Positions 10,857 through 22,256 of a stretch of DNA of 64,000 nt are shown in pieces (positions within the stretch are counted from its first letter, which is position 1; the number at the start of each line of letters is the position of its first letter). This DNA comes from Tricholoma matsutake (lineage: Eukaryota; Basidiomycota; Agaricomycetes; Agaricales; Tricholomataceae): the NCBI GenBank assembly GCA_026075535.2, contig AP026540.1:7750001-7814000 (forward strand), given 5' to 3'. Both the position numbers and the translations under genes were made by a program. The notes beneath the pieces are model-generated. The model did no database searches, was not told where the DNA came from, and saw only the letters and a list, made by a program, of their open reading frames with translations.

Positions 10857-11841
10857 CTGGCAAATCTGCAAGAGAAACCCAACTCTAGGGTCAGAAATAG
10901 TCGACCTTGGATCAATATAATCTACAGAATTGTTTCTGTATTTTTATATGTTTGGCAAGAATCTTATCAAAAGATAATCAGTACAACTCGGACTGCTCAA
11001 GCCTTGAAAGCATTCAAGATCTTCACAACATGCCTCTTTCAAAGCTGCAGTTGGATGAAATCCTCATGAAGTTGAATTCCTATGCCTCATCACCAGCAGA
11101 TTTGATTGTTACTTTACTGTGCAGTGCAGATTTCATAGACCACAACACTGTACATGACATCCATTGAAAGACAGATAAGATTCTGGAGAGTTTAGCACAG
11201 AATCCTGGTACTTCTGTAGATGCCATTCACTGGGCACACCAAACCACAATGAGGGTATATGCAGATCAAATTTGTACTCTTGTCGAGGACAAAACAGGCT
11301 TACAATTTAATGCCAAATGTTGCACAGTGCAGAGCTTGAAGGATTTTGACATACTTGAGCTAGCAGAACAGATCAAAGTAATGGCACCATACCTCTGGGA
11401 GCTCATTGGTGTCCTTTTGGCAGCAGACTCAGGTGCAAATGTCTTCCAAGAGTACCATAGAAAACAATGTCAAGAGAAGAAAACCACATGCCCCAGAAAC
11501 ATGGTGGATCATGATGGAGATGTTGTGATGACAGATGGTGATGACAGTGAAACAGCATACTGGAGAGACCAAGACAACCTAATGCCCAGGGATAAACACG
11601 ACAAAGACTATGATGAAGATGAGGTAATAAAATGATAGGAGGCATTGATGACAATTGTGAGTAGAGTCCATGATCGGCGTTCATTCAATGACCATTATGA
11701 CAAGTGCGAGATGAAAATACAGATTTGGAAGTTCCAAACAAAGGAAAATAATAAAAATACAGAAACAATTCTGTAGATTATATTGATCCAAGGTCGACTA
11801 TTTCTGACCCTAGAGTTGGGTTTCTCTTGCAGATTTGCCAG
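10857..11841 (+). mobile_element. 985-bp DNA element with about 90-bp terminal inverted repeats
   Basis: The left end (10857-10947, CTGGCAAATCTGCAAGAG...) and right end (11752-11841, ...CTCTTGCAGATTTGCCAG) are near-perfect reverse complements over about 88-91 bp. The interior carries one plus-strand frame. Length and near-identical TIRs suggest a recent internal-deletion derivative of a larger DNA transposon. No target-site duplication is visible: flanks are GAGAGG on the left and ATAAGC on the right. Confidence 0.75.
10907..11635 (+). pseudogene. Truncated ORF of TIR element (repeat-associated basidiomycete family)
   Basis: One reading frame interrupted by a single TGA at 11165-11167, again readable as Arg CGA. 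It encodes about 240 residues: a helical N-terminal part with the YASSPADLI run, then an acidic C-terminus rich in D and H (DHDGDVVMTDGDD). It resembles the N-terminal portion of a repeat-associated protein family abundant in agaricomycetes, which I link tentatively to DUF6589-type proteins. No catalytic domain remains, so this copy could not move itself. The family assignment is from memory and uncertain. Confidence 0.45.
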
Positions 11842-12102
11842 ATAAGCTAAGTGGCCATTATGTTAATCCAAGATGTGAGAAGGATGGAAATTCTTATATA
11901 ATTGTTTTATGTTTAATATGGATTTCCATGTTTGGGACAGAACCTTTGGTTCTTTCTTCCTCATCGCTGTGTGACTACACCAAGCTTGGAAATGAGAATT
12001 TTTATGCATAAATGAGACTTGAAATGGCCGTGTGAAGCCAATCATTTTCAGAGTCTCTGAATTCTCAAACAACTTAAGTTCAGCTTGGAAATCAAGGAAT
12101 AA

Positions 12103-12336
12103 TGTAAGCATGGCTTACATCATCACATTGGCAACTTGTTTGTTATTGATAAAGAACCCCCCATCTTTCCTTTTACCTTTTTACCATCTTGTCTATGACT
12201 AGTCAACTACTTTACTCTCTCAGGAATATTATTACACTGTGTTTTGTCACTCCATGTGATTGAGAAGTAAGTTGTAATATTTCATCCTTTCTCCTTTTCC
12301 AGTGTTTTCTGTCTTCTCCTCAAAGACAGGCTTTCA
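12103..12336 (+). repeat. 5' LTR of gypsy B
   Basis: It runs from TGTAAGC to GGCTTTCA and matches 29846-30064 with many substitutions and about 12-15 bp of extra sequence near 12134. It starts with an inverted repeat TGTAAGC-ATG-GCTTACA. The divergence from the 3' copy makes this the oldest of the complete retrotransposons here. Confidence 0.8.
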
Positions 12337-12733
12337 CTTTTTTTTTGACTTCAAACATAGTGTATTTAGTGCAACCTCGCTGATATGATCATCTACATAG
12401 ACACACGAGGTTCACAGGTACAAACTGTCTTGATTGCCCTCTGTGCCAAGGTCCCTCACAACTCAAAGTAAGGCCTGGCTGATAACTGCCCTGTCCACTA
12501 CTTCGTTGGCGACCTCTGCTGCAACTGAAACTCATTCCTCCCCATCTCTTCCTGTCCCATGAGAGGACTCTTTGACTGTCCCACAAGCGGATGCTGCCAC
12601 GGTCCCACAAGCTGTAACTGCTTCGTCTGCTACTCCTGAGGTTGCTGCCACCTCACGTACCCATCACTGCAGATCTTCATCTTTGTCTTCTACTCCCGAC
12701 AAGTATTTTCATGCATATAGCCACCTGCACATT

Positions 12734-15700
12734 ATGTCCAACTTGAGTACTGCGACTCTTGTACCAAACAATGGCAAACAGCTATAAGGGCAACCTCAGC
12801 CTCTAGCAAAGGGAAATCCGAAGTTAAAATTATGCTACATAATACAGGGATTGGGGGTGCACCTAGCAAAGGGAAATCCGAAGAGAAAACTCTAAGGATC
12901 CCCTTGCTGATGCCCAGTATATGTGAAGACAACAAAAATCAAATATAACCTAAAAATAGAAAAAGGCAGAGATAGGCGGATCAAGGCCACCGAATGACAT
13001 CATACCAAGGGGTATGTGTCGGAAGGGGTACTCCGCCTCTAAATATAAAAGTGTCAACATGTACAAACATGATAGCAAGGGAAAATTAGTAATAAAATCT
13101 GGAAAAATCATAGAAAATGAAGAATAGAAGGAAATGAGGTGGGGAAAAATATAGGACGAACATAAAAAATAGGAAAAACACACAGGGCACCTCCCTAGTC
13201 CCCTTACAACAGCCTACTATTACCATGGGAGTGATGACCCCCAAACTTCTTCATTGCTTCAAACATTTCACTCGCGGATACCTTGCAAACAGGGAAAATC
13301 TCAATGCTAAAGACTATGTCACACAAACTGCATATGCATTTGAGGATCCCCTTTTTAGTGATTGGTTCCAAACTTCTCAAGAGTGCTATGAATCTTTGTC
13401 TTTTACAGAGTTTATGTCAAGAGTCAGGGGGCGCTGGCTCACCCCAGGTTGGGAGAAGGAGTTGGCATGGAAAGTGCAAAATTTGAAACAAGGTGCATCA
13501 CCCTTCCACGATTTCTTGACTACCATCCAACATGATAACCTTTTGCTGAAAAACACAAAACATCATCTCTCACCTGTGCAACTATGCACGCAAATTGAGG
13601 CAAACCTTTCTCCCAAGCTCCTCTCTGCATATGATCGATACAAAGAAAAACACAACTCCGACTCAGATTCAGACAGGGAGAACGACGCTGCGGAAGCAGA
13701 TGATGGGTTGAACGCTGCTGTGAAAGCTGATGATGGGTTGAACGCTGCTGCAAAAGCTGAAACTTCCACACGCAAAGCTGAATCCTGTCTTGAAGCTTTT
13801 GTCCAAACCCTCATCAAACTTGATTACAAAGTACATGAAGAGTCTGCCTCCCATAGGAAGGAAGCTGAGGATGCAGCTCGCAAACTTAAGCGATCAGGTT
13901 CCATGGTGGGCTTATCAGACGTGTCCTGCCGAGCTCCCTCCATGTGTTCACAATTCCCATCTAATAGCCAGTCATCGTCATCATCATTCTCAAAGCAGAA
14001 CACCAGTTCCTTCTTGTCCACAAACTCAACAAGACCCCTGAACGAGGGTTACAAAAAGTGCTGGCAGTTCTATGTTGCAGATGGTCATGCCTGCGAGTTC
14101 CCAGCTTGCGACAGTTATGTTGAGCGCACGATGATCACCATGAACGAGGCACACCAGTGCAAGGGCAAGCCTGCACTCCCAGTACCTCGAGAGGACAGTG
14201 CTCCAATGACTGTTGCTGCTGTCTCCACTGCTTTCCCTGTGCCCCCTGCTTCTGCACCTCCTCCCCTTCCAATCGCAGCTGTCATGGGCATGATGGCTTA
14301 CCCTGTGGTGTTGGTGAGCCACCCCAACAACGAACACAATGTCCTCATTGGTAGTGAGGGTGATTTGTCGCATGACTCAAATGACTCTGTGAGCACTCCT
14401 GTTCCCTTCTCCATCCCACATCTCATCTGGCATTGCGCTGTCGATGACCATGACCCATCCTCTTCTGTCCATGTTCATGTTGAAGCATTGATTGACCATG
14501 GTTCCCCTGTAGTTCTGATTCAACTTCTGGTGTCTCATCTGCATCTTCGTCAAAGACTCCTGCCTCAACAGTTCCCTGTGTCTGGTGCTTTCTTCAATGA
14601 TTCTGCATCGCATCCATCCATTTCTCTTATGCGCTGGGTCAAACTTAAATTACATGACCAAAATAGTTATTACTCAGCCCAGACTGTACATGCTCTTGTG
14701 GCACCAAACTTGTGCCATCAGATTATACTTGGACTGCTGTTTATGTACCATAATAACATTGTTGTGGATGTTCGCAAAAGCATGGCTATGAATGATTCGA
14801 ATTTTGACCTGCTGCACCCAACACCCCCACAATTACCCAAACTGCCTCCACCAAAACTACGTGATGTCATCAACATAAATATTGAGAATTGCAAACTGTT
14901 GATGCATGAATTGCATGATGTTTGCAAAAAGCATCGAGCTGTTATTGATGCATCTTGTGAGATTGTGCGACTGTTTGACGTGATTGCGGCTGTCCATGTG
15001 CAAATTGAACAACTTGCTGCCCGCACTCACCTGGATAAGCTTGTGACCAATGTGAAGGAGGCTTATGCTGACATTTTCAAACCAATTCCACATGTCAGCG
15101 AAATGCCTGATAACATATGTTGTAAAATCACATTGAAAGATGCAAGCAAAACTGTTAGCACTTGCCCTCATAAATACCGTGAAGCATGGAGTACCCTCAT
15201 CAGCAAGCACCTTGATGCTGGGTGGATTCATCTTTCTTCTTCAGCTCACACTTTGCCTGCCTTTCTCGTATTTAAGGCAGATAAGGAAATGCTGCCACGG
15301 TGGGTAAACGATTACCACCAGCTGAATGCGAATACCGTCACCCACTGTCACCCACTGCCACAGGTGGATGATATCCTAGCTGATGCAGGCAAAGGAAAAA
15401 TTTGGAGCAAGATTGATATGACAGATAGTTTTTTCCACACAAAAATGGACCCAGAGAGCATTCATCTCACCGCTGTGACCACACCCCTGGGGCTTTATGA
15501 GTGGCTAGTCATGCCACAGGGCTTGCGAAATGCTCTGCCTGTTCATCAACGGCAGGTAACTGAAGCTCTCTGCCCATTGCTGGCATGTTTTTGTCACATA
15601 TACCTTGACAACATTATCATTTGGTCTGACTCGGTTGAGGAACACATACAGCATATCAAATTAATTATGAGTGCACTGCGCAAGGCTTGCCTATACTGCA

Positions 15701-16209
15701 ATTCCAAAAAATCCCAGTTCTTTCTTACTGAACTGGAATTTCTTGGACACCGCATCTTGTGTGATGGTATTGAGGCTTGCTCCTCAAAGGTGGACAAAAT
15801 CCTTGGGTGGCCTACTCCTAAATCAGCCACAGATGTCCGCAGTTTTCTGGGCCTGGTCCAATATATTGCTGTGTTCCTGCCAAAACTTGCTGATCACACA
15901 TCGGTCCTCACTCCCCTTACTATGAAAGAATGCGAAAAACAGTTTCCTGTGTGGAATACTCATCACCAAAATGCTTTTGATGCTATCAAAGCCCTTGTCA
16001 TCAGTTGAGAATGCCTGACTGTGATTGATCATACAAACCCTGGTGACAATAACATTTTTGTAACATGCGATGCGAGTGATCTATGGACTGGCACTGTACT
16101 GAGCTGGGGTCATATCTGGGAAATGGCTCAACCTGTGGCTTTTGATTCTATGCAGCTCAAAGATGCACAAAAGAACTACCCTGTCCATGAGAAAGAGATG
16201 CTGGCTATT
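12734..16209 (+). pseudogene. Gypsy B Gag-Pol, 5' portion (Gag, protease, RT, start of RNase H)
   Basis: The Gag frame begins upstream of the solo LTR (Met candidate 12734, after a TGA at about 12558) and resumes at 13214. Gag occupies roughly 13225-14050, with a Ser-rich tail and a Cys/His region near 14050-14160. The protease-like segment is near 14490, in a degenerate IDHGSP context. RT runs about 15060-15900, including LDAGWI, YHQLNA and FLGH. The catalytic box near 15600 reads YLDN, not YLDD. A TGA at 16006 replaces Arg just before RNase H. RNase H starts (HEKEMLAIY) and is cut at 16209 by gypsy C. Not functional. Confidence 0.85.
12783..13208 (-). mobile_element. Solo LTR of gypsy C family
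   Basis: 426 bp, the same length as both LTRs of gypsy C. It starts TATAAGGGCAACC and ends CCCTTACA on the plus strand. It is flanked by a perfect 5-bp target duplication ACAGC (12778-12782 and 13209-13213). It interrupts the Gag frame of gypsy B, which continues across the duplication. Such solo LTRs arise by recombination between the two LTRs of an insertion. Confidence 0.9.
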
Positions 16210-16635
16210 TATAAGGGCAACCTAAGCCTCTAGCAAAGGGAAATCCAAAGCTAAAATTATGCTACATAATACAGGGATTGGGGGCGCACCTAGCAAAGGG
16301 AAATCCAAAGAGAAAACTCTAAGGATCCCCTTGCTGATGCCCAGTATATGTGAAGACAACAAAAATCAAATATAACCTAAAAATAGAAAAAGGCGGAGAT
16401 AGGCGGATCAAGGCTGCCGAATGACATCATACCAAGGTGTATGTGTCAGAAGGGGTACTCCGCCTCTAAATATAAAAGTGTCAACATGTACAAACATGAT
16501 AGCAAGGGAAAATTAGTAATAAAATCCGGAAAAATCATAGAAAATGAAGAATAGAAGGAAATGAGGTGGGGAAAGATATAGGACAAACATAAAAAATAGG
16601 AAAAACACACAGGGCACCTCCCTAGTCCCCTTACA
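16210..16635 (-). repeat. 3' LTR of gypsy C
   Basis: 426 bp; the minus strand starts TGTAAGGGG and ends CCCTTATA. Inside, CTAGCAAAGGGAAATCC occurs twice, about 65 bp apart. It matches 21831-22256 and the solo LTR at 12783-13208. Confidence 0.95.
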
Positions 16636-16650
16636 TCACCCCCTCTCTAA
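16636..16650 (-). promoter_or_regulatory. Polypurine tract of gypsy C
   Basis: The minus strand reads AGAGAGGGGGTGA directly before the 3' LTR start TGTAAGGGG. This is the expected place and composition for the plus-strand primer. Confidence 0.7.
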
Positions 16651-19600
16651 GATGCATCGCCCCGATGCATTCGAAATTGTATACGACCAAAGTCCGTGAC
16701 TTGAATGCGACGCGGTGCAGCAGTGTGCCATCGGTGGAATTCCTTGATTAACCAAGGGGCATTTACATCAGACTCTTCGACCCATGAGTTCTCCTCATAC
16801 TCATAACCCTTCCAATGTACCAAATACTGGAGTTTTTCTCGACGCAAACAGCTGTCCAAGATTGACTCGACTTCATATTGGGGTTCTCCCTTGATCACTG
16901 TAGGTGGTGGTAGTGGGTGTGAATGGCATCCCAGGAATGGATCTGGGGGAGCTGGAAGCAATTTGACAACATGGAAGATGGGATGGAGTCTGGACATGGA
17001 GGCTGGGAGGAGTAGACGATAGGCATGTGTTCCAATGCACTTGACAATGGGGAAAGGTCCCAAGAAGCGATGAGCGAGTTTCTTGGATGGACGTGTAGTG
17101 GAGATGTCACTGGAGTCAAGATAAACTCGATCACCAACCTTGTACTGAGGGGTTGGGGAGTGCTGTTGGTTGTAAAATCGTGCCATGTCGTCCTTCGCCT
17201 TTGCTAAGGCTGCCCTTGCCTCCTCCAAGCTATCCCTCATGCGTTCTGTGAACTCATTCACTGTCTCGATGTGTGAGGGAGTTTGGCGAGGTTCAAATCC
17301 CATGCGTGGATGTCGTCCAGTGTCTAAGAGGAAAGGGGTCTGTTGAGTGGAAGTATGGACATGGTTGTTGTATCCGAACTCGGCCAAAGGAAGGAGATCA
17401 TCCCAATCGTCCTGGTGTTCATTGACAAAGAGGCGGATGTACTGCTCCAGTTCCTGGTTGACTCGCTCTGTCTGGCCATCAGTTTGTGGGTGATAAGCAG
17501 TTGAAGTGAGGAGTTTGATCCCCAGGAGTCGGTACAGCTCACGAGTGAACTCTGCCATGAACTGAGGGCCACGATCCGAGAGGAAGGCACCAGGAAGTCC
17601 ATGTAATTTCCACATGTGGTGGAGGTAGAGTCGAGCGGCACCTAGGGCACTGACAGTGGTGTGAGTGGGAATGAAGTGAGCGCATTTTCCCACTGAGTCA
17701 ACTGTGCACATCACTGCATCAAACCCGTTTGACTCTGGCAATTCCACCATAAAGTCGACGCTGACGACATCCCAACGACTCTCTGGAACAGGAAGAGGGT
17801 GTAGCTCACCAATAGGCTTGCGACAAGGAACCTTGGTGCGTAAGCAAAGGTCACAAGTGCGACAATACTGACCAATGAGCTGTGACATTTGTGGCCACCA
17901 ATAGTTCCATGAGGTGAGCTCCAAGGTCTTCCAGCGTCCGGGGTGGCCAGCAATCTGTGAGTCATGGTGTTGGGATATGATGCGCCAGCGAAGGTCTGGG
18001 TCATTGGGAACATAGATGCGATCCCTGAAATACAACAAGTCCTCCTTTTCAGCCCACTCTGCCGCATGTAAGGAAAGGGTTGATCCCTTCCTCAGTTCTT
18101 TAACAGCTCGGGCGACAACATCCTCATGTAAACCGCTACGGTTTGCGTGATGAATGTCACGTAGGATGTCCCGCTCCTCGCCCTGGGGTGCGATGCCTTC
18201 CAGTGCCCGAATGGTGAACAGGTCTGGCTGCAACAGCACAATGTTTTGGTTGTCACCGCTGCCATCCCCATGGTCTGCATGTCGGGATAGGGCATCGGTC
18301 TTCTCCATGCTGCGACCCGGACGGTGGTGTAAGGAGAAGTCGAATCTAGATAGATACAGGGACCAACGAGCTTGACGACGGTTCAATTTCTTGGCCGTCA
18401 TGAAGTACTCGAGGTTCTTGTGATCCGTCCAAATTTCCACCTTGTGTTGGGCACCCTCGAGGAAGTGTCGCCACTCCTCAAGCGCACGCATTATCGCCAA
18501 CATCTCCTTGTCATGGATCTCATAGTTTCTCTCTACACCACTAAGGCTTTTGGAGTAGAATGCAACAGGATGCCACTTCTGGTCCTCTGGAGACTGCTGA
18601 GACAACACGGCGCCCATCGCAAAGTCAGAACTGTCGGCTTCTACACAAAAAGGACACGAATCGTCAGCAAAGGTAAGGATTGGAGCGGAAGTGACCATCT
18701 CCTTAAGCTTTTCGAACGCCTCCTGTTGTGCATTATCCCACCTCCATGCCTCCTTTCCTGTCAAGTTGAACAGCGGTCATGCATGATGTGAGAAATCCTT
18801 GATAAAACGCCGATAAAAATTGATGAAGCCCAGGAAAGACTGCACCTCCTTCTTGTTCATGGGCGTCGGCCAAGCTGTGACCCCATTTACCTTGATAGGA
18901 TCCATCTCCACTTGACCCTCCGAGATAATCAGGCCAAGGTACTCGATCTTGGTCCTTTTGAACTCGCATTTGTCCTGATGAAGGTAGAGTTTGTCCCGTC
19001 GAAGTCGCTCTAGGATGAGGCACGTGATGCGACGGTGCTCTTCAACCATGCGAGTGAAGATGAGGATGTCGTCGAGATAGATGCAGACAACGCCTTCAAG
19101 GATGAGGTCATGGAAGATGTCATTCATCATGGTCTGAAAGGTGGCAGGGCTATTAGTAAGGCCAAAGAACATGACAAGCAGTTCAAAAAGACCACGGTTG
19201 GTACGAAAGGCTGCCTTCCACTCATCTCCCTCCTTTATCCTCACATTATTATAGCCCCAATGGACATCGAGCTTGGTGAAGTATCGGGCTCCATGGAGCT
19301 GGTTTACGAGTTCGGAGATGAGGGGTAGTGGGTAGCGATTTTTGACCGTGATGTTGTTGAGCCTTCTGTAGTCTTGAACTGGTCAAAGTGAGCCATCCTT
19401 CTTCTTGACAAAGAAAAAGGGAGAGGCCATGGGTGACTTCGATGGTCGAATATGTCCAGAGGCCAGGTGCTCGTTGATGAACTGGTCAAGCTGCCGTTGT
19501 TCTTCTGGAGAGAGAGGATAGACCTTGCAGGATGAAGGGGTTGCGCCGGGGGTGAGTTCGATCGTGTGATCCCATGGCTTATGCGCAGGAAGAGAGTCGA

Positions 19601-19943
19601 ATGACTCCTTGGAGAACATGTCTTCAAACTCATGGAGATGAGGGAGTAAGGAGTTAGTAGAGGATTTAGCAGCGTTGTTTTTGTGGAAGGCCTCGGCGAG
19701 GCATTGGGATATGTTCAATGTGGCACACACCTCATGCAATGAGCGAATCGCAGTGTAGAAGATCCGATCACCCTCCTCCACTTCCTCTGGGTCCTCATCA
19801 TCATCATCCGAGTCTGGCATTAGATCAGGAACCCCTTCCAATTCCACTTCAGGTATAGGCAGGGGTCCTGCACGACACTTCTGAGTTCGTCGTATTGCCG
19901 CCTTCTGTCCATGATGTTCTTGCCTGGCTTCTGTGAAACACAT
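16647..19943 (-). pseudogene. Gypsy C Pol: RT, RNase H, integrase, chromodomain
   Basis: RT: 18777-19943 with an intact YLDDILIFT box. RNase H and integrase: 16647-18764, a 705-codon open stretch. It contains DKEMLAIMRALEEW (RNase H), the HHCC zinc region, the SVDF...SDRGPQF...QTERVNQE catalytic triad and a C-terminal chromodomain (YEVESILD...YLVHWKGYE). Stops at about 18770 and 19382 interrupt the frame; both fall where Arg is expected (CGA to TGA). Otherwise the motifs are well kept, so this is a young insertion. The chromodomain is typical of chromoviruses that target heterochromatin (family knowledge). Confidence 0.9.
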
Positions 19944-20632
19944 CCGACAGCGGGATGGACATCAGCTCATGGTAACCTCCCCGGTGCGCCAGTCGACCTC
20001 TGGGTTATGGTCTCAAAGCCATGGATATCCCAAAATCACCTTTTGCTTTCCTAATTGAGTGACAGCAAAAAGGGCATGCTCACTATGATCTTTGTAACAG
20101 AGAACCAGGTCTGCAACCTCTCAGATGGCACCAGCTTCATTTGGGGATCCATCCACGTTATATACAGGTATCGGACGTGAGAGTGAGCGAGTATTTAGAT
20201 GATGTTGTTGTACCAGATGGGAATCGATGAAGAGACCAGTCGCACCAGAGTCCAGGAGCGCAGAGACACCGAGTATCTGTCCAGTGTCAGTTGTCTGCAG
20301 TTTGATGGCTAGGTTTAAGGAATGTGCAGAGGGAGTGGATGCCACAATATACTTGCATGGTAGTTTACGCTCCCATGATTTAATTTTGGGACGTGGAGTA
20401 GAAGGAGAGATGGGGAGAGCAGGTATGTCTTTAGCCAACTTCAAAGGGTCAGAGAGGGGAGCAGTCACAGAAATGGATTCATTCTCCGGGGATTCAACTG
20501 ACAAGACTTCAAAGTGGTTATGGACAGGCAGTGAGGGTGTACGATTCACTCGCTGCAAATAGGAAAATCCTGCTCCTCTACAACTTCCAACTTAATCTCC
20601 TCTGCAACTTGATCCTTCACTTCCTCAACATC
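19944..20632 (-). pseudogene. Gypsy C protease and linker
   Basis: An aspartic protease with ALLDSGATGLFID (active DSG triad) sits at about 20230-20300. Downstream, the frame to RT carries stops near 19966, 20013 and 20123; each reads as Arg if CGA. The zinc knuckle of Gag lies just upstream. Confidence 0.8.
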
Positions 20633-21700
20633 TACAAGCGCCAACAAATCTTGCAGGAGTTCGTCTCATCCCTCGGGGGTGAGCATGCGGATATCCTGAC
20701 GATGGGGACACACTCCAGCCCTGTGTCCAGGTTCCCCACAACGGTAGCAGAGATCCAACTTACGTGCATGGCTGCGGGCTGCATCAACATCCATTGGTAC
20801 TGGGACATTGATGGCTGGTGTGGGAGTTTGACGAACAGGAATGGGGTTAGGGCGGGGGAGGCTTCAATTGAAGGTGTAGGGTGTATGAGTGGTAGTTGGA
20901 GCATGGAATGCAGCATTAAACGCCGCATTTGTGAGTTGGTTCTCATCACAGAGTGAAGCAGCTTCATACCAAGCAAGGATATCATTGTCCGCTGGGCGCC
21001 CTTCCAACATCTGTGCAATCTGGTCCTGAATTTCTCGGTTGAGCCCCCGTCGGAACTTCACCACCACTGGTAACCCACTCCCATATCCTGCCATGTCCAC
21101 CAAATCCTTGAACTCATCGATATAGTCGTCCATGGATCGACGTCCCTGGTGATAAGCAGATGACTCAAGTCGTGTCACTGCTCAGTGGCATTCATTGAGG
21201 GGGCAGAAGTGGTGTATGAACTCAGCTTGAAAGTCACCCCAAGTGGAGAAAGGTAGAGAACTGAGTTCTTTAGTTTGACGTAGGATACGGTCCACATAGA
21301 GATAGGCACGTTCAGATTTCATGTATGTGAAGGCCCAATAAATTTTTGCAGCCTCATCGATGAATTGATGTGACTGGAGACTAATGTATAACTCACAGGA
21401 ATTAAGGAATGCACGTCCCTGCGCACGTGCACCATTAAATTTGGCGGGGGGGGACAGTTTGATCTGGGCACGTTCCTTAGTGGACGTGTTTGGCAAAACG
21501 TCATTGTTGGGTGCGCTTGGAGTCGTAAAGGGGGAACTATTGGTTGTATGGTTAGCCTGGAGGGTCCTAACAAAGTTTTCAATCGTAGATTTAAGCGAGT
21601 CGATTTGCGCGCGCATTCCGGAAACGTCGCTTTCAAGCGCGTCGAAGCATTCTGATGCGTCCATGTCGCTAGGGAGCGCGTTTGGTGAAAATGGCGGCAT
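20560..21700 (-). pseudogene. Gypsy C Gag with CCHC zinc knuckle
   Basis: The start Met at 21700 is followed by a coiled-coil-like segment and a retrotransposon Gag domain (about 21180-21500). After a TGA near 21180 (Arg position) the frame continues at 20864-21178. A CCHC knuckle, CYRCGEPGHRAGVC, lies near 20720-20760. It is followed by an acidic Glu/Val-rich stretch with another TGA near 20670. It is close to intact. Confidence 0.85.
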
Positions 21701-21818
21701 AATAAAGGCAAGAGTATCTGGAACGGTGTGTAGGGACTCTGTGGAGCTTTGGGAAGCGTCGTCCAGTCCGTACCTGCCTATCTTGGGCAGCGCGTTTGCG
21801 ATTTTCGGGCCTTAGGGG

Positions 21819-21828
21819 AGAGTTTTCT
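21819..21828 (-). promoter_or_regulatory. Putative self-priming primer-binding site of gypsy C
   Basis: Two bases inside the 5' LTR border, the minus strand reads AGAAAACTCT. Its exact complement AGAGTTTTCT occurs inside the same LTR (21932-21941), 28 nt downstream of a TATA-like ATATAC. This is the arrangement of Tf1-type self-primed elements, where the 5' end of the RNA primes reverse transcription. No standard tRNA complement (TGG...) adjoins the LTR. Confidence 0.5.
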
Positions 21829-21830
21829 AC

Positions 21831-22256
21831 TATAAGGGCAACCTAAGCCTCTAGCAAAGGGAAATCCGAAGTTAAAATTATGCTACATAATACAGGGATT
21901 GGGGGCGCACCTAGCAAAGGGAAATCCGAAGAGAAAACTCTAAGGATCCCCTTGCTGATGCCCAGTATATGTGAAGACAACAAAAATCAAATATAACCTA
22001 AAAATAGAAAAAGGCGGAGATAGGCAGATCAAGGCTGCCAAATGACATCATACCAAGGGGTATGTGTCGGAAGGGGTACTCCGCCTCTAAATATAAAAGT
22101 GTCAACATGTACAAACATGATAGCAAGGGAAAATTAGTAATAAAATCTGGAAAAATCATAGAAAATGAAGAATAGAAGGAAATGAGGTGGGGAAAAATAT
22201 AGGACGAACATAAAAAATAGGAAAAACACACAGGGCACCCCCCTAGTCCCCTTACA
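21831..22256 (-). repeat. 5' LTR of gypsy C
   Basis: 426 bp. The minus strand has a TATA-like site near 21966-21969 and a likely transcript start near 21941. The R-U5 portion would then be about 110 nt. It agrees with 16210-16635 except for about a dozen changes. Confidence 0.95.

Larger units (their letters stand above)
16210..22256 (-). mobile_element. Ty3/gypsy retrotransposon C, complete with both LTRs
   Basis: 6047 bp on the minus strand, inserted in gypsy B RNase H with a perfect target duplication CTATT (16205-16209, 22257-22261). LTRs of 426 bp each lie at 16210-16635 and 21831-22256. They differ at about a dozen sites, mostly transitions at CpG. A purine-rich tract on the minus strand adjoins the 3' LTR. 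The primer-binding region suggests self-priming. Gag-Pol is nearly complete but holds several CGA-to-TGA stops. Confidence 0.95.
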
